The notes below the pieces were generated by a model. The model worked only from the letters and a program-made list of their open reading frames with translations, had not been told where the DNA came from and ran no database searches. Below are positions 9,322 through 17,687 of a stretch of 64,000 nt of DNA, in pieces. The translations under genes and the position numbers were made by a program. Position 1 is the stretch's first letter. Each line of letters opens with the position of its first letter. The DNA is from Corynebacterium ulcerans (GTDB lineage Bacteria; Actinomycetota; Actinomycetes; Mycobacteriales; Mycobacteriaceae): NCBI RefSeq assembly GCF_900187135.1, contig NZ_LT906443.1, positions 2,046,001 through 2,110,000 of the forward strand, in the 5' to 3' direction.

Positions 9322-9862
9322 GACTACGGCTCCAATAATTATGACAATAGGAAAACGATGCCCGAAGGATCTTGTTTAAAAACTCCTGAACTGACGAGGC
9401 TGTATGTATTTTCTTTGGTTTTATGCATGAAGCTAAAGAAACTTTTCGGGCGGAATATGGGAAGACAATGCGCCAGTTGTTGAAGAGAAGTGCGTGTTTA
9501 TTTACATGTTCTAGCGAATCGTCGGGAATGGATTAGATAGAAAATTATGGCAACACAGTCGTGGTATTCCCGACACATACGGAAGAATTGTTTTACGTAT
9601 GCGGGACCGCACAGTGCGGCCTGCACAGAGAATGATTTTCTTTTAATTCCGGCTAAAGATAGTGAAACTTTGTTTTGCTCGTCAAGGTGGTTGCCCTCAT
9701 TTTTAGCTTTTCTTCATCGTTGTGAATGGATGCTAAAGAGAACACTGCGAGAGGCTGGATTGTGAAGGTGCTCGTAAAAGCACTGAAGCGGACAGGCGGT
9801 GCTTTCTTGCAACTAATGCAGAACACCCCTTCATTTCTGCTCACAAGCTATAGTTGTTACCC
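9322..9862. other. Gene-free AT-rich region between the exporter and purK
   Basis: About 540 bp between two divergent genes. Open frames of 60-72 codons on both strands overlap each other and have no ribosome binding site or recognisable protein. A small stem (CCGCA-CAG-TGCGG near 9607-9620) is present. The promoter of the exporter operon and that of purK must lie here; the rest looks like remnant or spacer DNA. Confidence 0.5.
9849..9854 (+). promoter_or_regulatory. -10 hexamer of a probable leaderless purK promoter
   Basis: TATAGT lies eight bases before the GTG that best fits as purK start. No Shine-Dalgarno sequence is present. This spacing puts the transcription start on or within two bases of the start codon, the arrangement of the leaderless transcripts common in Corynebacterium. 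Confidence 0.5.
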
Positions 9863-11068
9863 GTGACTCACAGCAGCGGTAATCCAGCAGCACACGCACC
9901 AGACATGCCAATTCTGTGTGTGATCGGCGACGGACAATTGGCACGCATGATGCACACAGAGGCCATTGAACTGGGGCAATCACTTCGGGTTCTGGCAAGC
10001 TCTCATGATTCTTCCGCCGCTCAAGTAGCCGCTGACGTGATCATCGGCGATTACACAAACCTCGACGATCTACGTCGCGTCGTAGCCGGGTCGAATGCCG
10101 TGACTTTTGACCATGAGCATGTGCCATCTGAACACCTACGCACACTTATCGCTGAGGGCTACAACGTACAGCCCCAGCCCGATGCTTTGCTCAACGCCCA
10201 AGACAAACTCGTGATGCGTACGCGCCTTAAAGAAATGGGCGCGCCAGTCCCTCCATTTGCCCCGATCAGCAGTGTGGAAGACGCGCGCGCTTTTTGGGAA
10301 TCGGTGGATGGTCAGGTGTGTGTGAAGGCGTGCCGGGGTGGCTATGACGGGCATGGAGTGTGGTTCCCGGATTCGGTGACGGAGTTAGAAGAGCTCGTCG
10401 ACAAGCTTCTTAGCAACGGAACTCCGCTGATGGGCGAGAAAAAAGTCCAGCTTGTTCGCGAACTCTCAGCCATGGTGGCGCGCACCCCCAGCGGTGAGGC
10501 GCAAAGCTGGCCCGTGGTGGAATCGGTACAAACTGATGGGATTTGTACGGAAGCGGTTGCACCCGCGCCGGGCTTGGGCGAGGCATTAGAAAACCAGTGC
10601 CGCGAGCTTTCCATCCGCATTGCCACTGAGCTTGGTGTCACGGGAGTGCTTGCCGTGGAGCTCTTTGAGACTCGCGGCGAGGACGGGCAGCCAGAGATTT
10701 TTGTCAACGAGCTAGCCATGCGTCCGCACAATACTGGGCACTGGACGCAAGACGGATGCGTGACCAGTCAATTTGAGCAGCACATTCGTGCAGTATTGGA
10801 TTATCCGCTCGGCGCTACTGTTCTCACCGCGCCGGTTACTGTGATGGCGAATATTCTTGGGGCGGCAACTGATCCAGCGCAGCCGATGGGGGAGCGCGTT
10901 GCAGAAGTTATGCGTCGTTTCCCTAACGCAAAGGTTCACCTATACGGGAAGACCTATCGAGCTGGCCGTAAGATAGGACACATCAATCTCACTGGTACTG
11001 ACGTTGAAGCAACGCGTGCCGACGCCCGCCTCGCCGCACAGTATCTAGTCCACGCAACGTGGGACTAA
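9863..11068 (+). CDS. purK: N5-carboxyaminoimidazole ribonucleotide synthase
   Basis: PurK, about 401 residues, uses ATP and bicarbonate to carboxylate AIR to N5-CAIR in purine biosynthesis. It is an ATP-grasp enzyme: the N-terminal nucleotide-binding strand ILCVIGDGQLARMM, the central ATP-binding region (VKACRGGYDGHGVWF), and the metal-binding E...NELAMRPHNTGHWT region are all present. The likely start is GTG at 9863; a TTG nine bases upstream and an ATG at 9905 are alternatives. purE follows 42 bp downstream with its own good ribosome binding site, giving the usual purK-purE pair for sequential carboxylation and mutase steps. Confidence 0.96.
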   Translation: MTHSSGNPAAHAPDMPILCVIGDGQLARMMHTEAIELGQSLRVLASSHDSSAAQVAADVIIGDYTNLDDLRRVVAGSNAVTFDHEHVPSEHLRTLIAEGYNVQPQPDALLNAQDKLVMRTRLKEMGAPVPPFAPISSVEDARAFWESVDGQVCVKACRGGYDGHGVWFPDSVTELEELVDKLLSNGTPLMGEKKVQLVRELSAMVARTPSGEAQSWPVVESVQTDGICTEAVAPAPGLGEALENQCRELSIRIATELGVTGVLAVELFETRGEDGQPEIFVNELAMRPHNTGHWTQDGCVTSQFEQHIRAVLDYPLGATVLTAPVTVMANILGAATDPAQPMGERVAEVMRRFPNAKVHLYGKTYRAGRKIGHINLTGTDVEATRADARLAAQYLVHATWD

Positions 11069-11110
11069 CCTCGGTTCTTTGCCGGCTTTTTATCAAAACT
11101 AGGAGAAAAC

Positions 11111-11611
11111 ATGTCCCCTCTCGTCGGCCTTATTATGGGCTCCGATTCCGACTGGCCCACAGTGCAACCAGCAGCAGAAACTCTGGCTGAGTTTGGTATC
11201 CCTTTTGAGGTTGGTGTGGTTTCTGCACACCGCACTCCCGAAAAGATGCTGGCCTATGCCAAGTCGGCTCACACGAGAGGACTGAAAGCGATTATCGCTT
11301 GTGCTGGGGGTGCAGCTCATCTGCCAGGTATGGTTGCCGCGGCCACACCACTGCCCGTGATCGGTATCCCGCGGGCGCTCAAAGACCTCGATGGTATGGA
11401 CTCTTTGCTTTCTATCGTGCAGATGCCGGGAGGCGTTCCAGTGGCCACGGTTTCCATCGGCGGAGCAAAGAATGCGGGACTTCTTGCTGTACGCATTCTT
11501 TCTGCGGGTGACCCGGCCCTGACGGAAAAAATGGTTGCGTATCAAGACGCAATGCGTGAGGAAGTCGAGCAGAAAGACGCTAACCTCAAGCGCACATTGA
11601 TGGGCGAGTAA
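11111..11611 (+). CDS. purE: N5-carboxyaminoimidazole ribonucleotide mutase
   Basis: A 166-residue class I PurE that converts the N5-CAIR made by PurK into CAIR. The signature GSDSDWPTV at the N-terminus binds the ribose phosphate, SAHRTPEKM carries the catalytic histidine, and the GGAAHLPGM loop closes the active site. AGGAGAAAAC precedes the ATG. It lies in the purK operon; a DUF218 gene begins five bases after its stop. Confidence 0.97.
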   Translation: MSPLVGLIMGSDSDWPTVQPAAETLAEFGIPFEVGVVSAHRTPEKMLAYAKSAHTRGLKAIIACAGGAAHLPGMVAAATPLPVIGIPRALKDLDGMDSLLSIVQMPGGVPVATVSIGGAKNAGLLAVRILSAGDPALTEKMVAYQDAMREEVEQKDANLKRTLMGE

Positions 11612-11616
11612 GACTT

Positions 11617-12084
11617 TTGTCGGCTGATTTCTGGAAAGAATCGACGATTCTTACCCTCGGCTCTAAAGTGCGCGGTGCCGAACCCGGGCATGTGTTGTTG
11701 TGGCGCCTCCAGCATGCCTTGGAGTTGTCGCAACAAACGTCAGGCCCTGTTGTGGTCTCGGGAAAAGGCGAGGCCGCTGTGATGGGGGACTGGCTGGTGC
11801 GTCACGGATTAGATCCACAACGGTTGATAATCGAACCCGAGGCGACCAGCACCAACGAGAACTTGGAAAACGCGCACGCCCTCCTACCCGAAACTCACAC
11901 GTGGATCGTGGTAACGAGCGATTTTCATAAACTCCGCACTCTCGCGTGGGCGCGACACCTAGGAATTCCCATAACGGTAAGTTCCGCGGTGACCAAGCCG
12001 CCCTTTAGAGTGCGGAATTTTGTTCGTGAGCTCTTTGCATTGCCGCATTCGCTGCTGCGGATAGCGTGGCGTCGAGTAGCTTAG
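11617..12084 (+). CDS. DUF218 (YdcF/SanA-like) family protein
   Basis: A 155-residue protein with the DUF218 core: ILTLGSKVRG at the first strand, a GPVVVSGKGEA segment, and IIEPEATSTNENLENA followed by a WIVVTSDFH...RTLAWARHLG segment, all typical of YdcF/SanA proteins. The TTG start lies five bases after purE, so it is probably translated from the purKE message. Members in other bacteria affect envelope permeability and vancomycin sensitivity, but the biochemical role is unknown. It lacks the N-terminal membrane anchor of SanA. Confidence 0.8.
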   Translation: MSADFWKESTILTLGSKVRGAEPGHVLLWRLQHALELSQQTSGPVVVSGKGEAAVMGDWLVRHGLDPQRLIIEPEATSTNENLENAHALLPETHTWIVVTSDFHKLRTLAWARHLGIPITVSSAVTKPPFRVRNFVRELFALPHSLLRIAWRRVA

Positions 12085-12468
12085 CTTTGCGACGCCACGA
12101 CAAACCCGCGAAGTGTGTTGGCCAGGGCATGTCAGGCCCCTTTGCTGTCACCCCCTTGATTTAGCCCCACCGATTTAGTTCATAGCTGGGATTTATCGCT
12201 GTAATTAAATTTTTCTGATGATTTTGATTGCAGATGCGTCTAGATGCCTTCCAGTAGTAAATCTGCTGATAGCAGCCACTTTGATGTAGTGATGATGCTA
12301 TAAAGAAGGCTCTTTGAGATAGGCCGGGGAGTGGGGAGCAGGATTCTTGAGTGGGGCATCTCGGCAGGTAGCAAGCGTTGTTCCGTCTTTGTGTTTAGCG
12401 CAACAAAAATAGGGTCCTCAACATTCCATTGTTACGTTGAATGTGAGATTTTGGAATCGAGAGGGACT
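12085..12468. other. Gene-free region upstream of the FecBCD-type importer
   Basis: No convincing gene or RNA element. The upstream part of the open frame reaching back to 12331 is not expected to be translated because a lipoprotein start with a ribosome binding site lies at 12469. An imperfect inverted repeat, ACATTC-12 nt-GAATGT (about 12419-12446), lies just ahead of the importer. No clear DtxR, Zur or B12-riboswitch sequence is visible. Confidence 0.45.
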
Positions 12469-13554
12469 ATGAAGAAAATATTTGCGCTCTGGACCGCGAT
12501 GTTCGCGGTAGTGGCGTTGGCTTTATCGGGATGTAGCACAGCTCCAGAAAAAGCTTCACAAGAAAAATCCCAAGCGGCTGGTATCACTGTGACTGACTTT
12601 CATGGTCGTCAGGTAAAACTTCCCAAGGCATCTGAGCGTTCTGTGTTCCTGGTAGAAAACGCGATGAACACCATGATGGCTGTGGGTGGTAGCAAGAAGA
12701 TCGTGGGAACGGGCGAAGTATGGGAGCCTACGTTTAAGAAGGACTTCCTTGAGGCAGTTCACCCGGGCTTTTCCAAGCTGCCGGTTATTGCCTCTCAAGA
12801 CGGCAGCTATGACTTGGAAGCACTTGCCGCTTTGAAACCCGATTTTGTGGTTCTGTGGGCAGAGTCTGCCGACGATAAAGCGATTGCTGCCATCGAGGAG
12901 ACCTTGAAAGTGCCGGTGTATGCGGCATTCTTGACCTCCTTTGCAGACCTGGACAAGTTGGCCGTCGATATGGCTAATGTCAATGGGACCCCGGAGCGTG
13001 GTGCTGCAGTCAATGCGCTTGTGAAGAAACAGATGGACAAGATCGCTGAGAAGACGAGCACGATCGAAAAGAAACCCTCTGTGTTCTGGATGTGGGGCGA
13101 CGCTTACGGTACCGCTGGCACAAAATCCAGTGCTAATGACCTGATTGAGGCTGCTGGTGGAACCAACGTGATTGCCAAGTGGGATAACTCTGCCAAGGCT
13201 TCCGAGCATCCGGTTGTTTCCCTGGAAACCCTGGCCAAGCTTAATCCTGATGCGATCTACATGTGGTACAACTCGGAGATTGACCCTTCAGATGTTATTG
13301 AGGGCAAGAACGTAGGCGGAGTTGATTTCTCTGCGTGGAAGAACCTCGATGCGGTGAAGAACAAGCAGGTCTTTGAACTTGATGATCCATTCCTCTATGA
13401 CATGATGACTGGGCGTCTGCCAATGGCGACTGCCAAAGTCGCACAAGACATCAACCCTGCCGCCTTCAAAGAGTGGGATAATTCTGCAGAAACTGATCAG
13501 TATTTTGTAGATATGTACGGCCTGCATTACCCAGGATTCAAACCAGCTCAGTGA
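12469..13554 (+). CDS. Siderophore/heme/cobalamin-type ABC importer, substrate-binding lipoprotein
   Basis: A 361-residue extracytoplasmic solute-binding lipoprotein of the FepB/BtuF class. The signal peptide ends in the lipobox ALSGC (Cys about residue 24), followed by two lobes with the class features: GVTVTDFHGRQV-like opening (ITVTDFHGRQVKLP), VVGTGE..., LAALKPDFVVLW and LAKLNPDAIYMW. The start is the ATG preceded by GAGAGGG and not the longer upstream frame. It shares GTGA with the permease gene downstream, so the three genes form one operon. The family handles ferric siderophores, heme or corrinoids; the substrate cannot be read from the sequence. Confidence 0.88.
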   Translation: MKKIFALWTAMFAVVALALSGCSTAPEKASQEKSQAAGITVTDFHGRQVKLPKASERSVFLVENAMNTMMAVGGSKKIVGTGEVWEPTFKKDFLEAVHPGFSKLPVIASQDGSYDLEALAALKPDFVVLWAESADDKAIAAIEETLKVPVYAAFLTSFADLDKLAVDMANVNGTPERGAAVNALVKKQMDKIAEKTSTIEKKPSVFWMWGDAYGTAGTKSSANDLIEAAGGTNVIAKWDNSAKASEHPVVSLETLAKLNPDAIYMWYNSEIDPSDVIEGKNVGGVDFSAWKNLDAVKNKQVFELDDPFLYDMMTGRLPMATAKVAQDINPAAFKEWDNSAETDQYFVDMYGLHYPGFKPAQ

Positions 13555-14561
13555 ATCCACAACGCTTAATGAGCGGCCGCAAGCTCCTTATTCTCGGGCT
13601 GCTTCTTTCTCCGCTCGTGGCATTCTTTGTGTCCATGATGCTCGGTAGTTATGGAGCCAGCCCGAGTGAGGCGATTGCGGCTCTTGTCGCGCGGTTATGT
13701 GGTAGCCAAGAAACTGTTTCCGTGGTGATAACCGATATTAGACTCCCCCGGGTAGTGACCTCTTTACTGGTAGGAATGGCTCTAGCCATTTCCGGAGCGA
13801 CGCTACAGGGAGTGCTGCGTAACCCGCTGGTGGATCCGTATATTTTGGGTTTGTCTTCGGGGGCAGCTTTTGGTGCGGCTTTAGCTATCGCAGTATGGCG
13901 CTGGATACCCGTTTCTATCAGCGCTTTTGTTTTTGCGCTTGTGGCTTTAGCCATGACCTATTTCATGGCGCGAACAAAGAACTCGGTTCCAATAGTGAAC
14001 TTGGTTCTGTCAGGTGTCATCACCTCAGCGGTGTTTACTGCTTTGCTCTCGATCGTTCAAATAACATCGCATGAGAAGTCGTTGCAAGCCATCGTGTTAT
14101 GGACCATGGGAAGCTTCAACGGGGTGACGTGGTCAACTCTTAAGCCCACATGGTTACTGATTCTTCTCGGTTGCTTTTTCATGATTGGTTTGCGCTGGCG
14201 GCTCAATGTTTTAACCATGGGAGAAACCGAAGCAAAAGTATCGGGGCTGCACGTGGAGAGATACCGTGTTCTCTTTATCATCTTATCCGCGTTGGTGTCA
14301 GCTTTGTCTGTTTCTATGGTGGGAGTGGTGGCGCTTTTGGGGCTTATTGTCCCGCATATCGTGAGGATGCTTCTAGGTCCGGACCACCGAATACTTATCC
14401 CAGTTTCTGCTGCTTTGGGGGCGGCGCTGATGGCAATCATCGACACTGTAGCTCGGACAGCTACGGGTTTTGAGATCCCCGTCAGCATCATCACCACGCT
14501 TGTAGGCGCGCCGGTTTTCTGGTTGTTGCTGCGCTCAACAAAGGCAGGTCAATGGCAGTAG
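13551..14561 (+). CDS. FecCD-family ABC importer permease
   Basis: A 336-residue polytopic permease of the FecCD/BtuC family with about ten membrane spans. Diagnostic segments are RLPRVVTSLLVGMALAISG and GATLQGVLRNPLVDPYILG near the N-terminus, and GVVALLGLIVPHIVRMLLG with the ATPase-contacting loop later. The GTG start overlaps the stop of the binding-protein gene by four bases; the end overlaps the ATPase gene by ten. A single permease gene implies a homodimeric channel. Confidence 0.95.
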   Translation: MNPQRLMSGRKLLILGLLLSPLVAFFVSMMLGSYGASPSEAIAALVARLCGSQETVSVVITDIRLPRVVTSLLVGMALAISGATLQGVLRNPLVDPYILGLSSGAAFGAALAIAVWRWIPVSISAFVFALVALAMTYFMARTKNSVPIVNLVLSGVITSAVFTALLSIVQITSHEKSLQAIVLWTMGSFNGVTWSTLKPTWLLILLGCFFMIGLRWRLNVLTMGETEAKVSGLHVERYRVLFIILSALVSALSVSMVGVVALLGLIVPHIVRMLLGPDHRILIPVSAALGAALMAIIDTVARTATGFEIPVSIITTLVGAPVFWLLLRSTKAGQWQ

Positions 14562-15328
14562 GAATGAGTATGGAATCAGTGAGCGTCGGCTATGGTCAAC
14601 GCTTAGTGATTCGTGATGTGACGGATGCCTTTCCCGCAGGGAAAATTACAGCGCTTTTAGGTGCTAATGGCTGCGGAAAATCGACGTTACTCTCAGCGAT
14701 CGCTGGCCTTACTCCGGTGCACAGCGGCGCTATTACCGTTGATACCCCAAACGCAGTCTTGGGATTTGTGACCCAAGCACACGCAATGTCTTTTCCTTTT
14801 GACGTAGTAGATGTTGTTTTGACAGGGCGAGTGCGGTTTATTGGGGCGTTTTCTTCCCCAGCTCCCAAAGACGTAGATGCCGCGCACAGCGCCTTGGACA
14901 TGCTGGGCGTGGGGCATCTGGCGCTCCGGCAATACACAACGTTAAGCGGTGGCGAACGCCAGATGGTGATGATCGCACGAGCATTAGCACAAGAACCAGA
15001 TATTTTATTGTTGGATGAGCCGACGACCTATTTGGATCTTTATAATCAGCAACGCGTGCTGGAAGTTATGGATATGCTGCGCGGACAAGGCATCACTTTG
15101 CTGGCGACACTCCATGACCCGAATCATGCTCTAGCACTTGCGGATCATGCTGTGACGTTACGGCGTCTGAGCGAGGATGATTCGCGTACGAGTCTGATCA
15201 GTTCGGGAGCGCCCTCGGACATTGTGCACGCAGAGACGATTCGTGCCATGTATTCAGTGCAAGCGGAGTTCATTACTACCCAGCGTGGGCCAGCCATGCT
15301 GCCGTGGATGAGCACTGTAGATAGCTAG
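14552..15328 (+). CDS. FepC/BtuD-type ABC importer ATP-binding protein
   Basis: A 258-residue ABC ATPase that powers the adjacent FecCD permease. Walker A GANGCGKSTLLS, signature LSGGERQMVMIARAL, Walker B ILLLDEPTTYLD and the switch HDPNHAL are intact. The first ATG overlaps the permease end; ATG codons at 14564 and 14570 are alternatives and would shorten the protein by 4-6 residues. The operon ends here; a small membrane-protein gene converges on it. Confidence 0.95.
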   Translation: MAVGMSMESVSVGYGQRLVIRDVTDAFPAGKITALLGANGCGKSTLLSAIAGLTPVHSGAITVDTPNAVLGFVTQAHAMSFPFDVVDVVLTGRVRFIGAFSSPAPKDVDAAHSALDMLGVGHLALRQYTTLSGGERQMVMIARALAQEPDILLLDEPTTYLDLYNQQRVLEVMDMLRGQGITLLATLHDPNHALALADHAVTLRRLSEDDSRTSLISSGAPSDIVHAETIRAMYSVQAEFITTQRGPAMLPWMSTVDS

Positions 15329-15345
15329 ATTTTTCGTTGCAAGGG

Positions 15346-15549
15346 TTAACGCCACGCTCGCCACAGGGCGATAGTCGCGATGACCAAAATGAGGGCAAGG
15401 AATGCCGGCCAGAGCGAGGGCTGTGGCTGAAACAGATTCACTACGGCCTGAACCAGGGCAAGAAACGCGAAAAACCCCACAAAGCCTAGGATGGAGTCGC
15501 GTACGAGTTTCTTCCTAGTCTCTTGGGGTTGAGGATCGCGCGGTTTCAT
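15346..15549 (-). CDS. Small two-span membrane protein
   Basis: A 67-residue protein with a charged N-terminus (about 17 residues), two hydrophobic segments (about 21-39 and 45-62) and a basic end (WRAWR), so probably a small hairpin membrane protein. It lies just downstream of the sugar-importer permease genes in the same direction, 39 bp past their end, and may be cotranscribed. I do not recognise a family. Its coding status rests on membrane pattern and position. Confidence 0.55.
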   Translation of the reverse strand: MKPRDPQPQETRKKLVRDSILGFVGFFAFLALVQAVVNLFQPQPSLWPAFLALILVIATIALWRAWR

Positions 15550-15588
15550 GCGGATGATTGTACTGCGCCTAGTACCCGAAAGCGGTAA

Positions 15589-16425
15589 TTATGCTTTCAC
15601 TCCACCTGCCGTCAGACCGGAGACAATACGGCGCTGGAAAGCAAGCACCATGATAATAAGGGGGATGGTCACCAGGGATCCCGCAGCCATAATGGCTGCG
15701 TAGGGGAACTCAAAGGCGCTGGGCCCGGAGAAACGAGCGATAGCGACGGTGACAGGTTCGGTCGCTGTTGTGGAGAGCTGACGAGCAAGCATGAACTCGT
15801 TCCACGTAGCAATAAAAGCCAAGATGGCGGTGGTAAACAACGCAGGTGCCGCAAGGGGCAGCAGTACGTGGCGGAAGGCCTGGCTGCGAGTGGCGCCGTC
15901 GACAAGCGCTGCCTCCTCTAATTCCCACGGAAGCTGCCGGAAGAAGGACACGAGGGTGTAAATAGTCAGCGGCAACGCAAAGGAAATGTTGGGGATGATG
16001 AGCGCGCGGTAGGTTCCTATCCAGCCGAGGTCACCAAAGAGCTGGAAAAGTGGGGTGACCAGGGCGATACCTGGGAACATCGAGGCTGCAAGCACAACGC
16101 CCGTGACTATTCCTTTCCCACGAAACTCGATGCGAGCCAGCGCATATGCGGTGAAGACTCCGACAAGGACGGCGAGGAGAGTGGTGGCAAGCCCTACCAG
16201 CAAAGAATTGACGATTGCGCCGAGGAAATCGTTTCCTTTGTCTGTGGACAGCGCATCGCGGAAATTCTCCAGGGTTACATGTGTTGGCCACGGCGTGGTT
16301 TCAAAGGTGTAATCTTTGTTCCGCAGCGCGGTGATCAGCATCCAGTAGAACGGTGCCAGACCCCAGATCAGGATAAAGACCACACCGATGTAGTTGGCTA
16401 GTGCTGCACGAATTTTGTGATTCAT
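15589..16425 (-). CDS. Sugar ABC importer permease, MalG type (TusG/SugB-like)
   Basis: A 278-residue inner-membrane permease of carbohydrate uptake ABC systems (CUT1). It has about six spans and the EAA loop (EEAALVDGATRSQAFRHVLLP) that docks the ATPase. The start overlaps the upstream permease stop by four bases. Together with 16422-17501 and 17688-18947 it forms a trehalose/maltose-type importer, by analogy with C. glutamicum TusEFG and mycobacterial LpqY-SugABC, in the same chromosomal neighbourhood. No ATPase gene is present here. Confidence 0.9.
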   Translation of the reverse strand: MNHKIRAALANYIGVVFILIWGLAPFYWMLITALRNKDYTFETTPWPTHVTLENFRDALSTDKGNDFLGAIVNSLLVGLATTLLAVLVGVFTAYALARIEFRGKGIVTGVVLAASMFPGIALVTPLFQLFGDLGWIGTYRALIIPNISFALPLTIYTLVSFFRQLPWELEEAALVDGATRSQAFRHVLLPLAAPALFTTAILAFIATWNEFMLARQLSTTATEPVTVAIARFSGPSAFEFPYAAIMAAGSLVTIPLIIMVLAFQRRIVSGLTAGGVKA

Positions 16426-17501
16426 GGTGCGGTAGCTGTCCTTTCTTTGGGAGTCGTGGAGTTATCTAGCTTCTGATGCTTTCCTCGCTGACGACGCTGC
16501 CGGCGCGGCTTGGGGGCGTCGCCACGGCCCGTGATATCTGCGCCAAGGACGCGGATCATCAGGAAGGCCACGGCGAAAATGAGGAGGAAAATCAGCGTGG
16601 AGAGTGCAGAAGCCGAGTTGAAGTGATTCTGACGCACGTCTTCGACCACAAGCTGGGAGATCGTAGCCGTGGGGGAGTTTGACGACGATGAGATCAAGAT
16701 GACCGGAAGGTCGTACATACGCAGGGCATCGAGTGTTCTAAAAAGGACAGCGACCATGAGGGCGGGTTTGACCAGCGGGAGCGTGATCTGTGTGAATTGT
16801 TGCCAGGTGCTGGCGCCGTCGACACGCGCTGCCTCGTATACGTCTTTAGGGATCATCTGTAAGCCCGCGAGAATCAGCAGAGCCATAAAGGGAGTGGTCT
16901 TCCACACGTCGGCAATGATGACGGCAAACCGTGCAGCCCATGGGTCGGTTGTCCATTGGATTGGGGTATGCAAGAGCGAGTTGACGATGCCCTTATCCGC
17001 AAAGATAAACTGCCACAATTTTGCGGTCACTGCCGTAGGGATTGCCCACGGAATGAGCACTGCGGCTCGAACTAGCGCCCTACCGCGAAACTCCCTGTTC
17101 ATGACCAGAGCCATGCCAATACCTAGAACGATTTCTAGCGCTACCGTGACTACGGTGAAAAAGAGCGTGTTGCCTACAGCTGGCCAAAAGTCAGTGGATA
17201 TGACTCCGGGTGGGCACGCGATTGCACTTCCTGATGACGTGCCGCAGCGTTGCGTTAGCCAGTAGGCATAATGCTCCAACCCGGCGAAACCGCCTTGGGT
17301 GAAAAGCCCAGTAACTGGGTCAAGGCCTTTGTCTGCCTGGAAAGAGAGGTAGATAGCCCTGACGATGGGATAGCCAATAACGATAGCTAGGACGATGAGC
17401 GTGGGGGCGATCAACAACGCAGCGTTGCGGTGCTGTTTCCGGCGCGCTTCGACGATTCCTTCCCGAGAAGGAACTTTTCGCGCTGGGCGTGTTGTGTCCA
17501 C
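16422..17501 (-). CDS. Sugar ABC importer permease, MalF type (TusF/SugA-like)
   Basis: A 359-residue CUT1 permease. An N-terminal basic tail precedes about six spans; the EAA loop (YEAARVDGASTWQQFTQITLP) contacts the ATPase, and a highly basic C-terminal tail (KPRRQRRQRGKHQK) is unusual in length. The GTG start has a strong ribosome binding site, AAAGGAGGT. A strong hairpin lies between it and the binding-protein gene upstream, so the permeases are probably made in smaller amount than the binding protein. Confidence 0.9.
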   Translation of the reverse strand: MDTTRPARKVPSREGIVEARRKQHRNAALLIAPTLIVLAIVIGYPIVRAIYLSFQADKGLDPVTGLFTQGGFAGLEHYAYWLTQRCGTSSGSAIACPPGVISTDFWPAVGNTLFFTVVTVALEIVLGIGMALVMNREFRGRALVRAAVLIPWAIPTAVTAKLWQFIFADKGIVNSLLHTPIQWTTDPWAARFAVIIADVWKTTPFMALLILAGLQMIPKDVYEAARVDGASTWQQFTQITLPLVKPALMVAVLFRTLDALRMYDLPVILISSSSNSPTATISQLVVEDVRQNHFNSASALSTLIFLLIFAVAFLMIRVLGADITGRGDAPKPRRQRRQRGKHQKLDNSTTPKERTATAP

Positions 17502-17549
17502 GGTACCTCCTTTGTCTGATGCTGGTCCGCTACAACCTTAAAGCACTAA

Positions 17550-17609
17550 AAGGAAGCCCGCGGTAAGAACATGTTCGTGGAGCATGAGCTTACCGGTGCA
17601 GGCTTCCTT
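17550..17609 (-). terminator. Intra-operon hairpin between binding-protein and permease genes
   Basis: AAGGAAGCC (17550-17558) pairs with GGCTTCCTT (17601-17609), and inside it GGTAAG (17562-17567) pairs with CTTACC (17589-17594). On the minus strand the outer stem is followed by a short T-rich tract, so it should act as a partial terminator and as a 3' stabiliser for the binding-protein message, like the malE-malF intergenic elements of enteric bacteria. Confidence 0.7.
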
Positions 17610-17687
17610 GATAAAGATATTGGAGCTTAGTGCGAACCGTCTATGTGGTTATGAGTGCGTGAGCGTATGAGCTCAGTGGATCTAGCA

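Noticed and set aside
9547..9765. 72-codon open frame upstream of purK
   Set aside because: No ribosome site, overlaps a frame on the other strand, and resembles no known protein.
12331..12468. N-terminal extension of the siderophore-type binding protein
   Set aside because: The longer reading has no ribosome site and would bury the lipoprotein signal peptide; the ATG at 12469 is preferred.
12085..12468. DtxR, Zur or B12-riboswitch control upstream of the FecBCD-type importer
   Set aside because: No DtxR palindrome, no Zur-like palindrome and no B12-box sequence could be seen, so the substrate is left open.
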